From NCBI RefSeq assembly GCF_900142975.1, contig NZ_LT670848.1, positions 2,480,001-2,544,000 on the forward strand: a stretch of DNA of 64,000 nucleotides. The letters are read 5' to 3'. A program made the position numbers and the translations under genes. Of the stretch, positions 7,506 to 16,017 are shown piece after piece (position 1 is the first letter of the stretch; each line of letters begins with the position of its first letter). Origin of the DNA: Salegentibacter salegens (lineage in GTDB: Bacteria > Bacteroidota > Bacteroidia > Flavobacteriales > Flavobacteriaceae). Below the pieces are notes generated by a model, which saw nothing but the letters and a program-made list of their open reading frames with translations, was not told the DNA's origin and did no database searches.

Positions 7506-8501
7506 ATGGATAAGTCTCCAAAGTTTGCCGTAATTGGCGGCGGTAGCTGGGCTACTGCAATAGTAAAAATGCTAAGTGAAAATGTAGATACCATTTATTG
7601 GTATATGCGTAGCACCTACGCTATTGAGCATATTAAAAGACAAGAGCATAACCCTAATTACCTTAGCTCTGTTGAATTTGATAACGATCAATTAGAACTA
7701 AGCAGTGATATTAATAAAACAATTGCAGCTGCCGATTATATTATTTTCGCTATCCCATCGGCGTTTTTAAAGCGCGAATTAGACGCTTTAACGGTTTCCC
7801 TGGAAGATAAGATTATATTCTCTGCCATTAAAGGAATTGTGCCAGAGAGCAGCCTTATAGTAGGCGAACATTTTGAAGAATTTCATCACGTTCCCGCCGA
7901 TAATATTGGAGTAATTACAGGTCCTTGTCACGCCGAAGAAGTAGCCCTGGAAAGACTTTCTTATCTCACTATTGCTTGTACTGACGAGGAAAAAGCAAAA
8001 ATTGTAGCTAAAAACCTGGATAGTGAATACATTAAATGCAAAATAAGCGATGATGTTACCGGTACCGAATATGCCGCAATGCTGAAGAATATTTACGCCA
8101 TTGCTGCCGGAATTGCCCACGGATTGGGTTATGGAGACAACTTCCAGAGTGTGTTAATGAGCAATGCCATTAAAGAAATGAAACGCTTTATTAAGAAAGT
8201 ACATAGTATGAAGCGTAACATAAACGATTCTGCTTACCTGGGAGACCTTTTAGTAACAGGATACTCTGTATTTAGCCGAAACCGTATGTTCGGAAATATG
8301 ATTGGAAAAGGCTACACCGTAAAAAGTGCACAAATGGAAATGAGTATGATTGCAGAAGGCTATTATGCTACCGAAAGTGCATATAAAATAAACAAAGATA
8401 AAGGTGCAAAAACGCCTATTATAAACGCTGTCTACGGAATTCTTTACGAAGGAAAAAATCCTAAAAAAGTGATCAAAAAACTAGCAGAAAAACTGACATA
8501 A
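7506..8501 (+). CDS. gpsA: Glycerol-3-phosphate dehydrogenase [NAD(P)+]
   Basis: A 331-residue cytoplasmic dehydrogenase that reduces dihydroxyacetone phosphate to sn-glycerol-3-phosphate for phospholipid synthesis. The N-terminal Rossmann motif AVIGGGSWATA is the GxGxW/A form of this family. Later come SAIKGIVPES, GPCHAEEVALE and the catalytic-lysine segment TGTEYAAMLKNIYAIAAG, all in the correct order. The gene is monocistronic, with its own promoter, and ends against the convergent hypothetical gene at 8502. Confidence 0.95.
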   Translation: MDKSPKFAVIGGGSWATAIVKMLSENVDTIYWYMRSTYAIEHIKRQEHNPNYLSSVEFDNDQLELSSDINKTIAAADYIIFAIPSAFLKRELDALTVSLEDKIIFSAIKGIVPESSLIVGEHFEEFHHVPADNIGVITGPCHAEEVALERLSYLTIACTDEEKAKIVAKNLDSEYIKCKISDDVTGTEYAAMLKNIYAIAAGIAHGLGYGDNFQSVLMSNAIKEMKRFIKKVHSMKRNINDSAYLGDLLVTGYSVFSRNRMFGNMIGKGYTVKSAQMEMSMIAEGYYATESAYKINKDKGAKTPIINAVYGILYEGKNPKKVIKKLAEKLT

Positions 8502-8897
8502 TTATTCGGCTAAAATTCCTTTATTTGGGATAATTGAAATTTCGCGCAAAGCTTTTTCGTTTACGCTGTTTTGTCTGAAAACATATTTCTTCTCGTACAT
8601 TTTACCTTCAGAAAAGAAAGTCACCTGAAATTGATTATTCAGGGCAAGCACTTCCTCCTGGATAAATTCGATTTTAGCGAAAGATTTGGCCGGTAAATGT
8701 TCCAGTTTATGGCGAATAGTAGAAGTTTCTTTGTTTTTATCAAATCCCTTACTCACAATTAAAGCCATTTCAATAGCTTCATCCCTATCGTTTATAAGAT
8801 ATGCATTCCACTCATCTACTTTAAAAGCCTCGTTATAGACTTTTACAGCCGCTACATAAACTTTTTCAACCTTTGGTATATCAATGTCTTTCTTCAC
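8502..8897 (-). CDS. Conserved hypothetical protein, 131 aa
   Basis: A soluble, charged 131-residue protein that I do not recognise as a named family; it looks like a single alpha/beta domain without signal peptide or membrane helix. It starts with GTG at 8897, whose G is shared with the TAG of the upstream 55-residue membrane-protein gene, so the two are translationally coupled. Both lie just downstream of pheS on the same strand. Databases may carry the pheS name over to such neighbours, but no synthetase motif is present here. Confidence 0.75.
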   Translation of the reverse strand: MKKDIDIPKVEKVYVAAVKVYNEAFKVDEWNAYLINDRDEAIEMALIVSKGFDKNKETSTIRHKLEHLPAKSFAKIEFIQEEVLALNNQFQVTFFSEGKMYEKKYVFRQNSVNEKALREISIIPNKGILAE

Positions 8898-9064
8898 TAA
8901 TCTTCAATCTTATTTTTAGCCCACTTGAATAATCCCCAAAGAATAAGTGCGGCAATAACTAATAAAATGGCACCTAAAGCCAGTTCAATTATCTCTACTG
9001 CAACCAAAATAATAATTACCCCAAGGGCAAGAATCCCGAAAATGACCAAACCAATTTTTTTCAT
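8897..9064 (-). CDS. Small two-helix membrane protein, 55 aa
   Basis: A short frame starts ATG at 9064 and encodes MKKIGLVIFGILALGVI, a hydrophobic hairpin of two helices separated by VEIIELALG, and a basic end KWAKNKIED. It sits between pheS and the GTG-started hypothetical gene and overlaps the latter by one base, which strongly suggests a real coupled gene. The function is unknown; it resembles small inner-membrane proteins generally. Confidence 0.7.
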   Translation of the reverse strand: MKKIGLVIFGILALGVIIILVAVEIIELALGAILLVIAALILWGLFKWAKNKIED

Positions 9065-9106
9065 AAGAATGTTATTTTGCTTTAGCTTTCGGCCAAGGCA
9101 GGTTAA

Positions 9107-10126
9107 TTAAAACGACGATTTAAACTGCTCAAGGAATCTTAGGTCGTTTTCATAGAACATTCTTATATCGCCTATTTGATAAAGCAACATCGCGATGCGT
9201 TCTATTCCCATTCCAAAAGCAAATCCCGAATATTCTTTAGGATCTATATTACAATTTCTAAGCACATTGGGATCTACCATCCCGCAGCCCATAATTTCAA
9301 GCCAACCGGTTCCCTTGGTAATTCTATAATCGGTTTCGGTTTCAAGGCCCCAGTAAATATCTACCTCGGCACTTGGCTCGGTAAACGGAAAATAAGAAGG
9401 CCTTAACCTAATCTTTGATTTTCCGAATAATTGTTCTGTAAAATAAAGCAAAGTTTGCTTAAGATCGGCAAAGCTTACATTTTTATCAATATAAAGTCCT
9501 TCTACCTGGTGAAAAATACAATGGGAACGTCCTGAAATTGCCTCGTTTCTAAAAACTCTTCCAGGAGAAATTGTTCTAATTGGGGGTTTGTTATTTTCCA
9601 TATAACGCACCTGCACCGAAGAAGTGTGCGTACGCAATAATATATCTGGATCTGTTTGAATAAAAAAAGTATCCTGCATATCACGAGCCGGGTGATATTC
9701 CGGAAGGTTTAGTGCTGTAAAATTATGCCAGTCGTCTTCCATTTCGGGCCCTTCAGAAACATTAAAACCAATGTTTGAAAAGATCTCAATAATCTGGTTT
9801 TTTACAATAGAAATAGGATGTCTCGCACCAATCTCTACAGGTTCTCCCGGTCTGGAAAGGTCGCCGTAAACTCCGCTTTCTTCCTGTTTGCTTTCCAGCA
9901 TTTCTTTAAGCTGTGCAACTTTAGCCTCAGAAGCTTTTTTAAGGGAATTCACTGCCTGGCCAAATTCCTTTTTTTGCTCGTTAGGCACTTCTTTAAATGA
10001 AGCGAAGAAATCGTTTAAAATTCCTTTTTTACCAAGATATTTTATTCTGAAAGCTTCTACTTCTTTCGCCGATTCGGTTTTAAAAGCTTCTACTTCACCA
10101 ATATGTTGCTTTATTTTATCTATCAT
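9107..10126 (-). CDS. pheS: Phenylalanyl-tRNA synthetase alpha subunit
   Basis: A 339-residue class II synthetase catalytic subunit that charges tRNA-Phe together with PheT, which is not in the window. The N-terminal coiled coil (residues 1-80) precedes the catalytic core, with motif 2 around [19 protein letters not shown] and motif 3 in [14 protein letters not shown]. The segment GRPHP is replaced by GARHPIS, as in Bacteroidota. The C-terminal NDLRFLEQF is the usual subunit end. Length is typical. Confidence 0.97.
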   Translation of the reverse strand: MIDKIKQHIGEVEAFKTESAKEVEAFRIKYLGKKGILNDFFASFKEVPNEQKKEFGQAVNSLKKASEAKVAQLKEMLESKQEESGVYGDLSRPGEPVEIGARHPISIVKNQIIEIFSNIGFNVSEGPEMEDDWHNFTALNLPEYHPARDMQDTFFIQTDPDILLRTHTSSVQVRYMENNKPPIRTISPGRVFRNEAISGRSHCIFHQVEGLYIDKNVSFADLKQTLLYFTEQLFGKSKIRLRPSYFPFTEPSAEVDIYWGLETETDYRITKGTGWLEIMGCGMVDPNVLRNCNIDPKEYSGFAFGMGIERIAMLLYQIGDIRMFYENDLRFLEQFKSSF

Positions 10127-10192
10127 GAGATCCTGTTCTTTTCAGAAGGGCAAATTTAGTAAAAATGTAGTTTTAGGCAGCACGTGGCGCCT

Positions 10193-10549
10193 TTAATCTA
10201 TGTACTCGTTATTGATAAAATAATTTACAATGGCTTCTTTCATTAAAACCGATTGCTCACCGGCCTTCAAGGTGGGTAATTGTTCTAAAATTTTATAATG
10301 CGGCCATCCTTCTTCATCAAAATAATCAAATTCATAATATCCGTAAGGTTCCAGCAAACGGCAAATAGCAATATGCATTAAATCAATTTTATGGTCTTTT
10401 TTGAATTTCTTGTGAGGCTGGCCCAATTCCTGAACGCCAATTACATAAATTATCGCATCCAGCTCCATTGATTCTCCATCGGCAAACTGGTTAGAAAGTT
10501 TCTTTTGCAAACCTTCCCACCTGCCTTTCAAATTTTCGTCTCGTGTCAT
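10193..10549 (-). CDS. Conserved hypothetical protein, 118 aa
   Basis: A 118-residue acidic soluble protein with no signal peptide and no motif that I can assign. The middle contains a tyrosine-rich stretch, EPYGYYEFDYFDEEGWPHY. It lies 66 bases upstream of pheS on the same strand and may be cotranscribed. Its sequence texture and codon use match the surrounding genes, so it is probably a real flavobacterial core gene of unknown role. Confidence 0.75.
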   Translation of the reverse strand: MTRDENLKGRWEGLQKKLSNQFADGESMELDAIIYVIGVQELGQPHKKFKKDHKIDLMHIAICRLLEPYGYYEFDYFDEEGWPHYKILEQLPTLKAGEQSVLMKEAIVNYFINNEYID

Positions 10550-10639
10550 GCTGCAAAGATAATGTCTTAGTATTTGAAAATACTCCCCTAACAGATTTGA
10601 TTTCTTTCAATTTTAGCTGCTAAAAACTTACCTAAGGTA

Positions 10640-10692
10640 TTTTACTCGATAATCGAGATTTAATGCTTTGTCCCGACATTTCGGGATACCTC
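10640..10692. repeat. Dispersed palindromic repeat (CTCGATAATCGAG family)
   Basis: The 13-base palindrome CTCGATAATCGAG at 10645-10657 is followed by ATTTAATGC, a TCCCGA/TCGGGA hairpin (10671-10686) and CCTCG. Relatives lie at 16937-16979, 41736-41780 and 51063-51106. Here the repeat is in the reverse orientation relative to the downstream gene. It lies about 100 bases before cvpA. Confidence 0.7.
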
Positions 10693-10730
10693 GAAATTGA
10701 ATTTTTTTTTTCAATGAATGCCTCGTAACC

Positions 10731-10758
10731 TTGCTCCGAGGTAGTTTACCTATATTTG
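10731..10758 (+). promoter_or_regulatory. Promoter of the cvpA-like gene
   Basis: TTG at 10731-10733 and TATATTTG at 10751-10758 are spaced by 17 bases. The ATG at 10763 begins 5 bases after the -7 box, so the transcript is probably leaderless or nearly so. Confidence 0.6.
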
Positions 10759-10762
10759 AAAT

Positions 10763-11308
10763 ATGAACACAGTAGATATTGTCCTGGCTTTAATCCTGCT
10801 TTACGGACTCGTTAGAGGTTTTTTTAGAGGCCTACTGGCCGAAATTGCTTCCCTGGTAGGTATTGTAGCCGGTATTTATGGGGCCATTCATTTTTCGCAT
10901 ATTTTAAGCGATTTCTTTTCTGAAAATATGAATTGGGATTCAGATTATGTTAACCTTATCGCTTTCGCCATCACTTTTGTGCTTATTGTTTTTCTAATCT
11001 CCCTTGCCGGAAAGATTTTAACTAAAATGGCCGGTTTTGCCGCCCTTGGCATTGTGAATAAATTGCTTGGCGCTGCTTTTGGCTTATTAAAAATGGCGTT
11101 TTTAGCGAGTGTGGTTATTATGTTTTTTGGCGCTACAAACGAAGAAATAGATTTGGTAAGTGAAGAAAGCCTGGAGGAATCTAAATTATATGCTCCTGTA
11201 AAAACTATAGCTCCGGCAATACTCCCTTCTATTATAAGAGAAGCCAGAGAAAGGGATATATTAAATGAAGAAAATGATTTCTTCGGAAATAAAAAAGAGG
11301 AAGTCTAA
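10763..11308 (+). CDS. CvpA-family membrane protein
   Basis: A 181-residue inner-membrane protein with four hydrophobic helices. The start, VDIVLALILLYGLVRGFFRG, is the typical CvpA signature, and the C-terminal third is polar and cytoplasmic. E. coli CvpA is needed for colicin V production and for tolerance of bile-type stress. The gene stands alone, preceded by a strong promoter and ended by a hairpin that overlaps its stop codon. Confidence 0.9.
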   Translation: MNTVDIVLALILLYGLVRGFFRGLLAEIASLVGIVAGIYGAIHFSHILSDFFSENMNWDSDYVNLIAFAITFVLIVFLISLAGKILTKMAGFAALGIVNKLLGAAFGLLKMAFLASVVIMFFGATNEEIDLVSEESLEESKLYAPVKTIAPAILPSIIREARERDILNEENDFFGNKKEEV

Positions 11309-11328
11309 CGTGTAGACTTCCTCTTTTT
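11292..11328. terminator. Bidirectional terminator, cvpA / sulP
   Basis: A perfect 16-bp stem (11292-11307 with 11313-11328) has a 5-base loop and A/T-rich ends on both sides. It overlaps the cvpA stop codon and lies just after the end of the convergent SulP gene, so it can serve both. Confidence 0.9.
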
Positions 11329-11353
11329 AAAAACTAGTTTTTAACTTACAGGT

Positions 11354-12913
11354 TTAAAGCGGAACATCTAAGCCAAAGTATCTCCTGAAACTATCAGGGT
11401 TTGTCACTTCCCCTTTACCGGACAATAGTTTAATGGTGATATCCTTACGTTTTGCTTTTACAGCGAATTCATCTAAAATTTCTAAAACATCATAATCCAG
11501 CACCCTGGTTTTTCTTACATCAAGAATTACCGTAGAGTTATCAGGGATTTCATTTAATTCTCTTAGAATGGCGCCTTTGTTTAAGAAAGATAGCTCTTCT
11601 GCGAGAGTAATCTTGTACTGGCCATCATTAACATCGTACCCTTCTTTATGCAGAAAGTGAGAGTTTTTGTAGCTATTAATTAAAATAACCCCAATACCTA
11701 CTGCAAGTCCAAGTCCTATACCCATTAAAAGATCTAAAAATACAACACCAAGAATGGTAATTATAAAAGGAAGAAATTGCCCTTTTCCTAATTTAAACAT
11801 TTGCTTGAATAAAGCCGGTTTAGCCAACTTGTAACCTACCAGCAGAAGAACTGCGGCAAGTACGGCCAAAGGAATCATATTTAAGACTGTTGGAATAGCG
11901 ATAATGGAGAAAAGGATAAGAAAACCGTGTAAAATGGCAGACAATTTTGTTCTACCACCAGATTGTGCATTGGTAGAACTCCTTACAATTACCTGTGTAA
12001 CCGGCAAACCACCGATAAGTCCAGATATCATATTACCAGCTCCCTGTGCATAAAGCTCACGGTTGGTGTTTGTGGTTCTTTTTAAAGGGTCTATTTTATC
12101 TATGGCTTCAACACTTAATAAAGTTTCTAAACTGGCAACAATGGCAATGGTTATTGCAACAATCCATACTTCAGAATTAGCGATCTCAGCAAAGTTAGGC
12201 ATAGAAAATTGCCCAAAGAAAGAGGCAGCACTATCTGGTACAGGTACGGTTACTAATTGAAAATCCTGGATCCCAAAAGCAGGACCATCTACTACAATAT
12301 AGTAAACTACCCCCATAGCAACGGCTACTAGAGGTCCTGGAACAATGCTGAATAATTTGCTCTTTTTTGTAAGCACTTTTTCCCACAATAGTAAGATTGC
12401 CAGGGCAACAAGAGTGATTAATATACTACCATAATGAAGGTTATTAGCTATTTTACCAAATGCAGAACCAATTCCGCCGTCGATAGAGAAAATTTCTAAA
12501 TCACTGGAAAAGCCCAGGACGTTTGGAATTTGTGAAATAGCAATGGTAATACCTATACCGGCGAGCATACCCTTAATTACCGATGAAGGGAAATAATACC
12601 CAATAATACCGGCTTTTAAAGCTCCCATTACAATTTGAAGAAGCCCGGCTATTACAACGGCAACCAGGAATATTTCATAGCTACCAAGTGATTGAATGGC
12701 TCCTAAAACAATAACTGCAAGGCCGGCAGCAGGACCACTTACCCCTAATTGAGAATTTGAAATACTCCCTACAACTATACCTCCAACCATACCGGCAATT
12801 AAACCGGCAAACAATGGGGCTCCACTGGCAAGTGCAATTCCCAAACACAACGGAATGGCTACAAAAAATACTACAATACTTGCCGGGAAATCTTTATTAA
12901 GATGTTTAAACAT
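11354..12913 (-). CDS. SulP-family anion transporter with STAS domain
   Basis: A 519-residue protein with about 11-12 membrane helices followed by a C-terminal STAS domain (about residues 440-519). The first helices contain PASIVVFFVAIPLCLGIALASGAP and the family segments GLIAGMVGG and SGPAAGLAV. SulP proteins carry sulfate, bicarbonate or other anions, usually with protons or Na+. Several marine bacterial members are bicarbonate carriers, but the substrate cannot be decided here. It lies downstream of a small signal-peptide protein on the same strand. Confidence 0.9.
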   Translation of the reverse strand: MFKHLNKDFPASIVVFFVAIPLCLGIALASGAPLFAGLIAGMVGGIVVGSISNSQLGVSGPAAGLAVIVLGAIQSLGSYEIFLVAVVIAGLLQIVMGALKAGIIGYYFPSSVIKGMLAGIGITIAISQIPNVLGFSSDLEIFSIDGGIGSAFGKIANNLHYGSILITLVALAILLLWEKVLTKKSKLFSIVPGPLVAVAMGVVYYIVVDGPAFGIQDFQLVTVPVPDSAASFFGQFSMPNFAEIANSEVWIVAITIAIVASLETLLSVEAIDKIDPLKRTTNTNRELYAQGAGNMISGLIGGLPVTQVIVRSSTNAQSGGRTKLSAILHGFLILFSIIAIPTVLNMIPLAVLAAVLLLVGYKLAKPALFKQMFKLGKGQFLPFIITILGVVFLDLLMGIGLGLAVGIGVILINSYKNSHFLHKEGYDVNDGQYKITLAEELSFLNKGAILRELNEIPDNSTVILDVRKTRVLDYDVLEILDEFAVKAKRKDITIKLLSGKGEVTNPDSFRRYFGLDVPL

Positions 12914-13083
12914 ATGACGCTTTATTAATTGAGACCTAAGTAAAATTTTAACTTAGAAGTGTCTCTATAATCTAATTTCTAAAAATGTTGAATAGAATTT
13001 TTGATAACATTCTAAATACGAATGCCATAGATTCTGCAGAAGGTGCAGAAAGTTCATAAAAATTCAGAAAAAGTTAAATTAGA

Positions 13084-13374
13084 TTAAGCGTTCTTGGGTG
13101 GCGGGAAGATAACGTCTAAAAATACCACAGGATAACTTTCGGTATAAAAATCTCCGGTATAATCCTGTTCCTGAAGAAAATGTATACTGGCATAATTGGT
13201 ATGTTGCTCTTCAAAATTAAATTCCAGGTTAATCTGGTTTTTTGAAGAACTTTCCTCTTCATTTACATTAAAGGCAAAAGAAACATCTACAGAATTATCT
13301 ATGTAGGCAACAATGCTAGGCGTTGCTATAAATGCCAGAAAAATAAATGTTAGTATGTAGACCGGTGTTTTCAC
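13084..13374 (-). CDS. Small exported or membrane-anchored hypothetical protein, 96 aa
   Basis: A 96-residue protein beginning MKTPVYILTFIFLAFIATPSIVA when read from a GTG at 13374, clearly a signal peptide or N-terminal anchor. The mature part is acidic and aromatic and ends VFLDVIFPPPKNA. No known domain is recognised. It lies about 170 bases upstream of the SulP gene and in the same orientation. No ATG is available nearby. Confidence 0.65.
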   Translation of the reverse strand: MKTPVYILTFIFLAFIATPSIVAYIDNSVDVSFAFNVNEEESSSKNQINLEFNFEEQHTNYASIHFLQEQDYTGDFYTESYPVVFLDVIFPPPKNA

Positions 13375-13452
13375 AGCGGCAAAAATAACAAGAAATGCTT
13401 CTAACTAGCAAGAAATACTCATACTTTAATGTTAAACTAATATCAATATTTC

Positions 13453-14202
13453 TTATAGTCGCTTCAAATTATTATTCTCTGTCCATCCCTGTGTTCCATT
13501 AGACAGCTCTAATTTTACCCATCCCTGGTAATCTTCCAGTACTTTGGCTTTTGTGCCTTCATGCAAGTTAAAAGCGGTATCAGCCCGCTGGGAAGGTTCA
13601 TTCTTTATGGCTGCTTCTTCAGTAAAAATAATAGCGAATTGATTGTTGAATTGAATCTCCTGCTGATGGAATGCAAAGAATACTGAAATTCCGCCTAATA
13701 AAAATATAAAGATCGCAAATCCAAACAACGCCCGCTTTATAAGAGGTTTTCTACTAAAATAATAGAATATGAAAAGTACCGCAAAAATTACTGATAACGC
13801 AATTGAAAAGTAAGCCCAGGTATTATAGGAAAAGGTAGAAAGAAATTGATTAATTCTTTTTTCAAAACCCGTTTCTTCAATAACCGGAATATCATCTATA
13901 GTCATGCTACGCGCAAATTCTATATTATTCTGCACATCCTCATCGGTAGGATCTAACTGCAAAGCCTTCTCGTAATAATAGATACTTGGGGCCACATTAT
14001 TTAATTTATAATGTGCATTTCCAAGATTATAATAGGTTGCTACTGAAGTTTTCCCATTTTCGAGTATTTCTTCATATTTGGCTATGGCCGTGTCAAAATC
14101 ATCGTTTGTGTAGGCTTCATTTGCTTCCTCAAAAAGCGTTGGGTTTTGCGCCTGAGTTGCAGCCGAAACAAATATTAGGAAAATTAATACCAGCTTTTTC
14201 AT
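13453..14202 (-). CDS. batE: BatE: TPR and SH3-domain membrane protein
   Basis: A 249-residue protein at the end of the Bat operon. It has a signal peptide (1-18), TPR repeats (about 20-105, with ATYYNLGNAHYKLNN), two membrane helices (about 129-150 and 158-177) and a bacterial SH3-like domain at the end (about 195-249, containing GWVKLELSNGTQGW). In Bacteroides fragilis the bat genes contribute to aerotolerance; the biochemical role of BatE is not known. It starts one base after the stop of batD, which supports coupling. Confidence 0.88.
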   Translation of the reverse strand: MKKLVLIFLIFVSAATQAQNPTLFEEANEAYTNDDFDTAIAKYEEILENGKTSVATYYNLGNAHYKLNNVAPSIYYYEKALQLDPTDEDVQNNIEFARSMTIDDIPVIEETGFEKRINQFLSTFSYNTWAYFSIALSVIFAVLFIFYYFSRKPLIKRALFGFAIFIFLLGGISVFFAFHQQEIQFNNQFAIIFTEEAAIKNEPSQRADTAFNLHEGTKAKVLEDYQGWVKLELSNGTQGWTENNNLKRL

Positions 14203-14203
14203 A

Positions 14204-15958
14204 CTAAATCTCTTTATCCAGTTTTGAAATTACTTTTACAGCCTTATCGTAATCTTCCTGCTGCGCAGAATTTGATGCCGGCGTGTACCTGGCAAACTCA
14301 CAACTTTTTAAAACCTCAATAAAATCAGTAGACGTTTCATCAGGAACATTTTTCTCCTTCAATATTTCTAAAATACGATCTTTACTCATTTCAGAAGTTT
14401 GAATATGGAGTTTCGCTTTTAGGTAATTGTGCATTGCCCGCTCCAGGGATTCATAAAAAGTTTGCTGATCGCCAAGGTTCTTCTTCGCTTCAGAAAGATA
14501 TTTTCTCGCCAGTTTATTCGCTTTTTTAAGTCTATTTCCCTGAACATCTGCAGCAATAGCTTCTCTCTTTTTTCCGAATAAAATAAAGAGTGGAATCACG
14601 GCAAATGGTAAAAGAAGAGAACCCCAATAAGTCCATGACCTAAAAAAGGCTTGCTGCTCTAATGGCTTAAGATTGGTTTGAGTTTTTATAAACCTAAATT
14701 GTTCTAAAGGTAAATTAACCGCTTGTTTATTATTTTCTGCAATTCCGCCTCCAGAAGTATTAACCGGACCTTCTTCTACATCTATCACAATTTCTTGAGA
14801 AGACAGGCTTTTATAAGTTTCGCTCTGCGGATCAAAATAAGAGAAATTTAGCGGCTTAATTGGATACTGACCCTTGCGTGTTGGCACAATAGTGTAGTTG
14901 TCTATAATACTCCCCTGTTTCCCGTTAAGCGTTGTGGTAACGTTTTCTATTCTTTCAGGGCTATACATTTCTAATGAAGATGGCACTTCTAGCGCGGGTA
15001 ATTCAAATAAATTTAAATTCCCATTTCCCCTAATTTCCACTTTAGCCTCCAATGATTCTGATGATTTTAGCTTTTCTTTAGTAGTACTCACATCCATGCT
15101 AAATTTTCCAACCGCGCCGGTAAATCCTGCAGGTTTACCATCGGGTAAAGACTTAACATCTATAGTCCTGGTACCGGCAGCGACTGTTTTATTTATGGTT
15201 TTGTAAATTCTACTACCAAAAATATCCCGCCTGTCACTGGGCACATCTACCGAAACTGACAAGGTAAGGGGTTCCAGTTCCAGCTCTCCCGTTTTCTGCG
15301 GATATAGCACCGCTTTTTTAAGTACTACGTAGCGGTAAGGTTGCCCTTTGTACTCGCCATTTTCAGGCCTTAACTCCCTTATTTCGATATTTTGACTCCA
15401 GAAATCTGAAAACTTAGGACTATCTACTTCCCTAAAATTGCTCACGCTAATTCGCGGACTTACAAATAGCTTATAAACTACGGTAATTCCTTCATTTAAA
15501 TAAGGATTGGGATTAGAAATTTCGGCCACCAAATGAAGGTTGTCTGAAGCAATTAGATCTGAATTATCACCATCGGTAGGTTGATCTACCGCAGCGGTAA
15601 CCTGAATGTCTATAGGGGTTGTTTTATAAATTTTATCGTCTATGGTAATCTCTGCCTGGGTAATGGTTTTACTGCCACGAGAAATGGGCTGTAGGTAATA
15701 GGAATAGGTTTTAGAATAAGTACGGTCACCATTAATCCAACGATTGCTCACCGACTGGTTTGGGCCACCTACAACGGTAAAACCATCAAAAGAAGGAGGC
15801 CGAAAATTATCGCCATCCTGGTTCATTTCAAAATCTACCCTAAGGCGTTCGTTTACCCCAAGTTTGTCCTTGCTCACTTTGGCTTCGAACTTCACCTGGG
15901 CCTGTAAACCAAAGCCGGTAAAAAATAAAATGCTAAGTATTAAAAATTTCAACTTCAT
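14204..15958 (-). CDS. batD: BatD: oxygen-tolerance membrane protein
   Basis: A 584-residue protein with a signal peptide (1-20), a large extracytoplasmic region of immunoglobulin-like beta domains (about 22-440), one membrane helix around residue 455 (SLLLPFAVIPLFILFG) and a basic helical cytoplasmic tail. This is the architecture of the BatD family. The strongly repeated use of SLEAKVEIRGNGNLN-type strands fits the repeated domains. It probably scaffolds BatA and BatB at the membrane. It lies 59 bases downstream of batC. Confidence 0.92.
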   Translation of the reverse strand: MKLKFLILSILFFTGFGLQAQVKFEAKVSKDKLGVNERLRVDFEMNQDGDNFRPPSFDGFTVVGGPNQSVSNRWINGDRTYSKTYSYYLQPISRGSKTITQAEITIDDKIYKTTPIDIQVTAAVDQPTDGDNSDLIASDNLHLVAEISNPNPYLNEGITVVYKLFVSPRISVSNFREVDSPKFSDFWSQNIEIRELRPENGEYKGQPYRYVVLKKAVLYPQKTGELELEPLTLSVSVDVPSDRRDIFGSRIYKTINKTVAAGTRTIDVKSLPDGKPAGFTGAVGKFSMDVSTTKEKLKSSESLEAKVEIRGNGNLNLFELPALEVPSSLEMYSPERIENVTTTLNGKQGSIIDNYTIVPTRKGQYPIKPLNFSYFDPQSETYKSLSSQEIVIDVEEGPVNTSGGGIAENNKQAVNLPLEQFRFIKTQTNLKPLEQQAFFRSWTYWGSLLLPFAVIPLFILFGKKREAIAADVQGNRLKKANKLARKYLSEAKKNLGDQQTFYESLERAMHNYLKAKLHIQTSEMSKDRILEILKEKNVPDETSTDFIEVLKSCEFARYTPASNSAQQEDYDKAVKVISKLDKEI

Positions 15959-16017
15959 CTATAAAAATTCCTTTCTTTAGGATAAGTATGATTTGGGAAA
16001 GAAATGTATCAAAAATT

